Under the pieces are notes generated by a model, which did not search any database, was not told where the DNA came from, and worked only from the letters and a program-made list of their open reading frames with translations. A stretch of DNA of 6,473 nt from Candidatus Eiseniibacteriota bacterium (GTDB lineage Bacteria; Eisenbacteria; RBG-16-71-46; JAGVPR01). The stretch spans positions 1 through 6,473 of the forward strand of contig JAGVPR010000178.1 of assembly GCA_020052115.1 (NCBI GenBank), read 5' to 3'. Position numbers and translations under genes: made by a program. Shown piece after piece: positions 4,850-6,473 of the stretch (the stretch's first letter is position 1; every line of letters starts with the position of its first letter).

Positions 4850-5713
4850 GTGGCAGTCGGCGCAGATCGGCGCCTGGTTTCCCGCGTCATGACACGAGAC
4901 GCAGGTCTCGAGATCGAAGCGGCCCTCCTCAGCGTGCTTCCCGCCGGTCTTTCGAAGCACCCAGTCGGAGCGGGAGTGATCGCGCGGCATCACCCGCTCG
5001 GCCTGATGGCAGGACTGGCAGAACTGCGCGCTTTCGTGGCAGCTCGCGCAGTTCGTTTCCTTTCCCCGAGCATCCACCGCGTGATCGAACGCGAAGTTCA
5101 GCCGGTGCACCCGGGGACGGACGTTGTCGCCCGAGTGGCAGTCCTGGCAGTCCTTCTGCGTGTGGCAGTCGGCGCAGCGCGCCTCGTTCACTTGGGCGTC
5201 GGTGGCGTGGAATGCGAGCCACTGGTTCGTGTGCGTGACGGGGCGCCGCGGCTCCGACTCCGCATGGCAGACGGCGCAGTCGCTCTGCGCGGATGCGGTC
5301 TCATGACACGTGCGGCAGAGCGACTTCGCCGGCAGCTGCGGCTCCGTCTTCCCCGTCTCCCCGTGGCACTTCGCGCACTCCATACCCACTGCGACGTGCT
5401 TCTCGTGCGGGAACTTCTGCGTGACGGCCGTCACCCGCGGCGAGGCGGCCGGCGCCTCCGGACTCGTGTGGCACTGCTTGCAGTTCTCCGTGTTCTCGAT
5501 GTCGTGGCAGGAGGCGCACGTCTCCATCGTCGGCAGCAGGTTGTCGGCGCCGCTCTGCGAGGTGGCCGCACCGTGGCAGGTCTCGCAAGCGACGTCGTTC
5601 TTCGAGTGCGTCGGGTGCGCCGCGCGGATCCGGTCGGGCTTGGCCCCGAGCACCAGCGTCGCAACGGCCGCAGGGACCAGCAGGGGAATGGCGAACCATC
5701 GGATCGCTTTCAT
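4841..5713 (-). CDS. Dodecaheme periplasmic c-type cytochrome, 290 aa
   Basis: Residues 1-5 are basic, 6-23 hydrophobic, ending LGA (likely cleavage after Ala24), a Sec signal for the periplasm. Twelve CxxCH heme c motifs follow, with first Cys at 43, 66, 78, 113, 133, 146, 180, 189, 222, 232, 271 and 284; hemes make up the protein at about one per 22 mature residues. Only ten other His exist (33, 36, 103, 106, 161, 169, 203, 211, 246, 260), arranged as five pairs. By composition and position next to an outer-membrane barrel it resembles MtrA/PioA- or ExtA-like conduit cytochromes that sit in or under the barrel and pass electrons across the outer membrane; this is inference. Start: ATG 5713 overlaps the barrel stop (ATGA) and has a GGGGAGGG ribosome binding site. 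The frame is open upstream to 5974, but that adds an Arg/Pro-rich stretch antisense-like within the barrel gene and hides the signal peptide, so it is rejected. Confidence 0.92.
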   Translation of the reverse strand: MKAIRWFAIPLLVPAAVATLVLGAKPDRIRAAHPTHSKNDVACETCHGAATSQSGADNLLPTMETCASCHDIENTENCKQCHTSPEAPAASPRVTAVTQKFPHEKHVAVGMECAKCHGETGKTEPQLPAKSLCRTCHETASAQSDCAVCHAESEPRRPVTHTNQWLAFHATDAQVNEARCADCHTQKDCQDCHSGDNVRPRVHRLNFAFDHAVDARGKETNCASCHESAQFCQSCHQAERVMPRDHSRSDWVLRKTGGKHAEEGRFDLETCVSCHDAGNQAPICADCHGR

Positions 5714-6473
5714 CGCAGCCACCCTCCCCGGTCGAGGCCGAAGCGGCTCGCGCCGCGGCCCATGGTGAGGTCCAGACCCGCGAGGAAGCGCACATCCTTG
5801 TCGTAGGTCGGATTGTCCACGCGCTGGATCTCGAGCGTCACGCCGATGCCGCTTCGGGGAAACACGCGAACCCGGCCGAAGAGGCTCGTCAGGTCCTGAT
5901 CGCGCGCTTCGCCATCCGCGCCTTCGAGGAGGGAATACGTCTCCAGCGCGCCGCCCGCCTCCGCCCGCAGCCACGGCCGGACGAGGATCGAAGCGTCGCC
6001 GAAGAAGCGACTCTCTTCGCCCACGTCGCCGATGCGCGCCGAATAGCCCAGGCGGCCCACCGGAGCCAGGATCGCCCCGCCGATGCGGGACGAGGACCGG
6101 TCATCGAAGAACGTGCGTGCGTACTCCGCCTCGGCCCCGAAGCCGGTGAGGTGCTCGTATCGTACGGAAGCGCGGCCGAGCCGCACGCGTTCGATGTCGT
6201 CGCCCAGGAAGCGCGAGAAGTACGAGCTTGCATCTATCGCCGGCCGCCGGTCCAGGATCTGCGCGGTGACGACAGGGGATCCGCGTTTCATCTGCCATTG
6301 CACGAGCGCGTCCTCGCGCTCCCACATCTCGCTTTCCATGTCGTAGATGGCGCGGCCGCTGGCCCGGACGCCGTAGGGAAGAGAGAGCGCGCCGTCGAGT
6401 CCCGCCGGGCGGGATGCGATCCGCCCGTCGTGCTCACGGTAGGCCCACGAGGCCGCCACCCGCGCGAACGGGC
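5710..6473 (-). CDS. Outer-membrane beta-barrel protein, C-terminal part (cut by right edge)
   Basis: The last 254 residues are visible; the frame runs open through the right edge, so the start and signal peptide are missing. The sequence lacks Cys and long hydrophobic helices and shows alternating polar/apolar strands with aromatic girdle residues, for example VRYEHLTGFGAEAEYARTFF, GRLGYSARIGDV, LRAEAGGALETYSLL, SLFGRVRVF and VTLEIQRV, separated by short charged turns. This is typical of porin-like barrels. No family domain is recognised, and the protein ends GGWLR rather than in the usual terminal Phe. Its stop overlaps the start of the dodecaheme cytochrome gene (ATGA), and a lipoprotein cytochrome follows, so I infer it is the porin of a porin-cytochrome conduit (the role of MtrB, PioB or ExtB). 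An open frame beginning GTG at 6459 is internal, not the start. An unrelated barrel is the main alternative. Confidence 0.75.
   Translation of the reverse strand, partial: PFARVAASWAYREHDGRIASRPAGLDGALSLPYGVRASGRAIYDMESEMWEREDALVQWQMKRGSPVVTAQILDRRPAIDASSYFSRFLGDDIERVRLGRASVRYEHLTGFGAEAEYARTFFDDRSSSRIGGAILAPVGRLGYSARIGDVGEESRFFGDASILVRPWLRAEAGGALETYSLLEGADGEARDQDLTSLFGRVRVFPRSGIGVTLEIQRVDNPTYDKDVRFLAGLDLTMGRGASRFGLDRGGWLR

Noticed and set aside
4193..5806. 537-codon open frame on the plus strand across both cytochrome genes
   Set aside because: It is the antisense shadow of the minus-strand heme-binding genes; its product is Arg/Ser/Pro-rich with no recognisable domain, while the opposite strand has 18 CxxCH motifs, signal peptides and ribosome binding sites.
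5714..5974. N-terminal extension of the dodecaheme cytochrome to 377 aa
   Set aside because: It overlaps the barrel gene, is Arg/Pro-rich, and would bury the clear signal peptide that starts at Met 5713.
1..6473. tRNA, rRNA, insertion sequences, integrase or attachment sites, CRISPR arrays
   Set aside because: None was seen by eye on either strand; no transposase-like frames, terminal inverted repeats or clover-leaf sequences were noticed.

Overview
The window is GC-rich bacterial DNA with dense coding and several 4-bp gene overlaps. Six of the seven recognisable genes are on the minus strand. The mix fits a Gram-negative, cytochrome-rich, probably anaerobic or respiratory-versatile lineage, such as the candidate phylum Eisenbacteria, Gemmatimonadota or deltaproteobacterial/myxobacterial relatives. 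The evidence is an outer-membrane barrel with multiheme cytochromes, an AmmeMemoRadiSam radical SAM enzyme, an HU-like protein and a GH94-type phosphorylase. The phylum assignment is a guess from gene content only.

Right part (4263-6473, minus strand): a three-gene operon read from the right edge. It encodes the C-terminal part of a probable outer-membrane beta-barrel, then a 290-aa dodecaheme c-type cytochrome (ATGA overlap), then a 190-aa hexaheme lipoprotein cytochrome built from three repeats. This is the composition of a porin-cytochrome conduit, which carries electrons across the outer membrane. It is closest in concept to the Geobacter ext-type clusters, where small lipoprotein cytochromes replace a large surface decaheme protein. 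A GC-rich stem-loop closes the operon. The AmrS radical SAM gene follows on the same strand (3108-4163), with its own strong ribosome binding site and a possible -10 element.

Centre (2377-3100): an HU/IHF-family gene on the plus strand, preceded by a 350-bp non-coding region with a candidate promoter and a palindrome, and followed by a textbook intrinsic terminator. HU is divergent from the genes on its left and convergent with AmrS.

Left part (1-2376, minus strand): a DUF429-family protein whose two expected catalytic aspartates are replaced by Gly and Ala, overlapping by ATGA a calcineurin-like metallophosphoesterase with an intact metal site. Next comes a 100-bp gap holding a near-consensus sigma-70 promoter whose predicted start site falls on the A of the next ATG. 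The gene it drives, cut by the left edge, encodes a GH94/cyclic-glucan-synthase-type phosphorylase.

Most worth a second look: the barrel/12-heme/6-heme conduit and its histidine bookkeeping, the predicted leaderless GH94 transcript, and the apparently inactive DUF429 protein coupled to an active-looking phosphoesterase.
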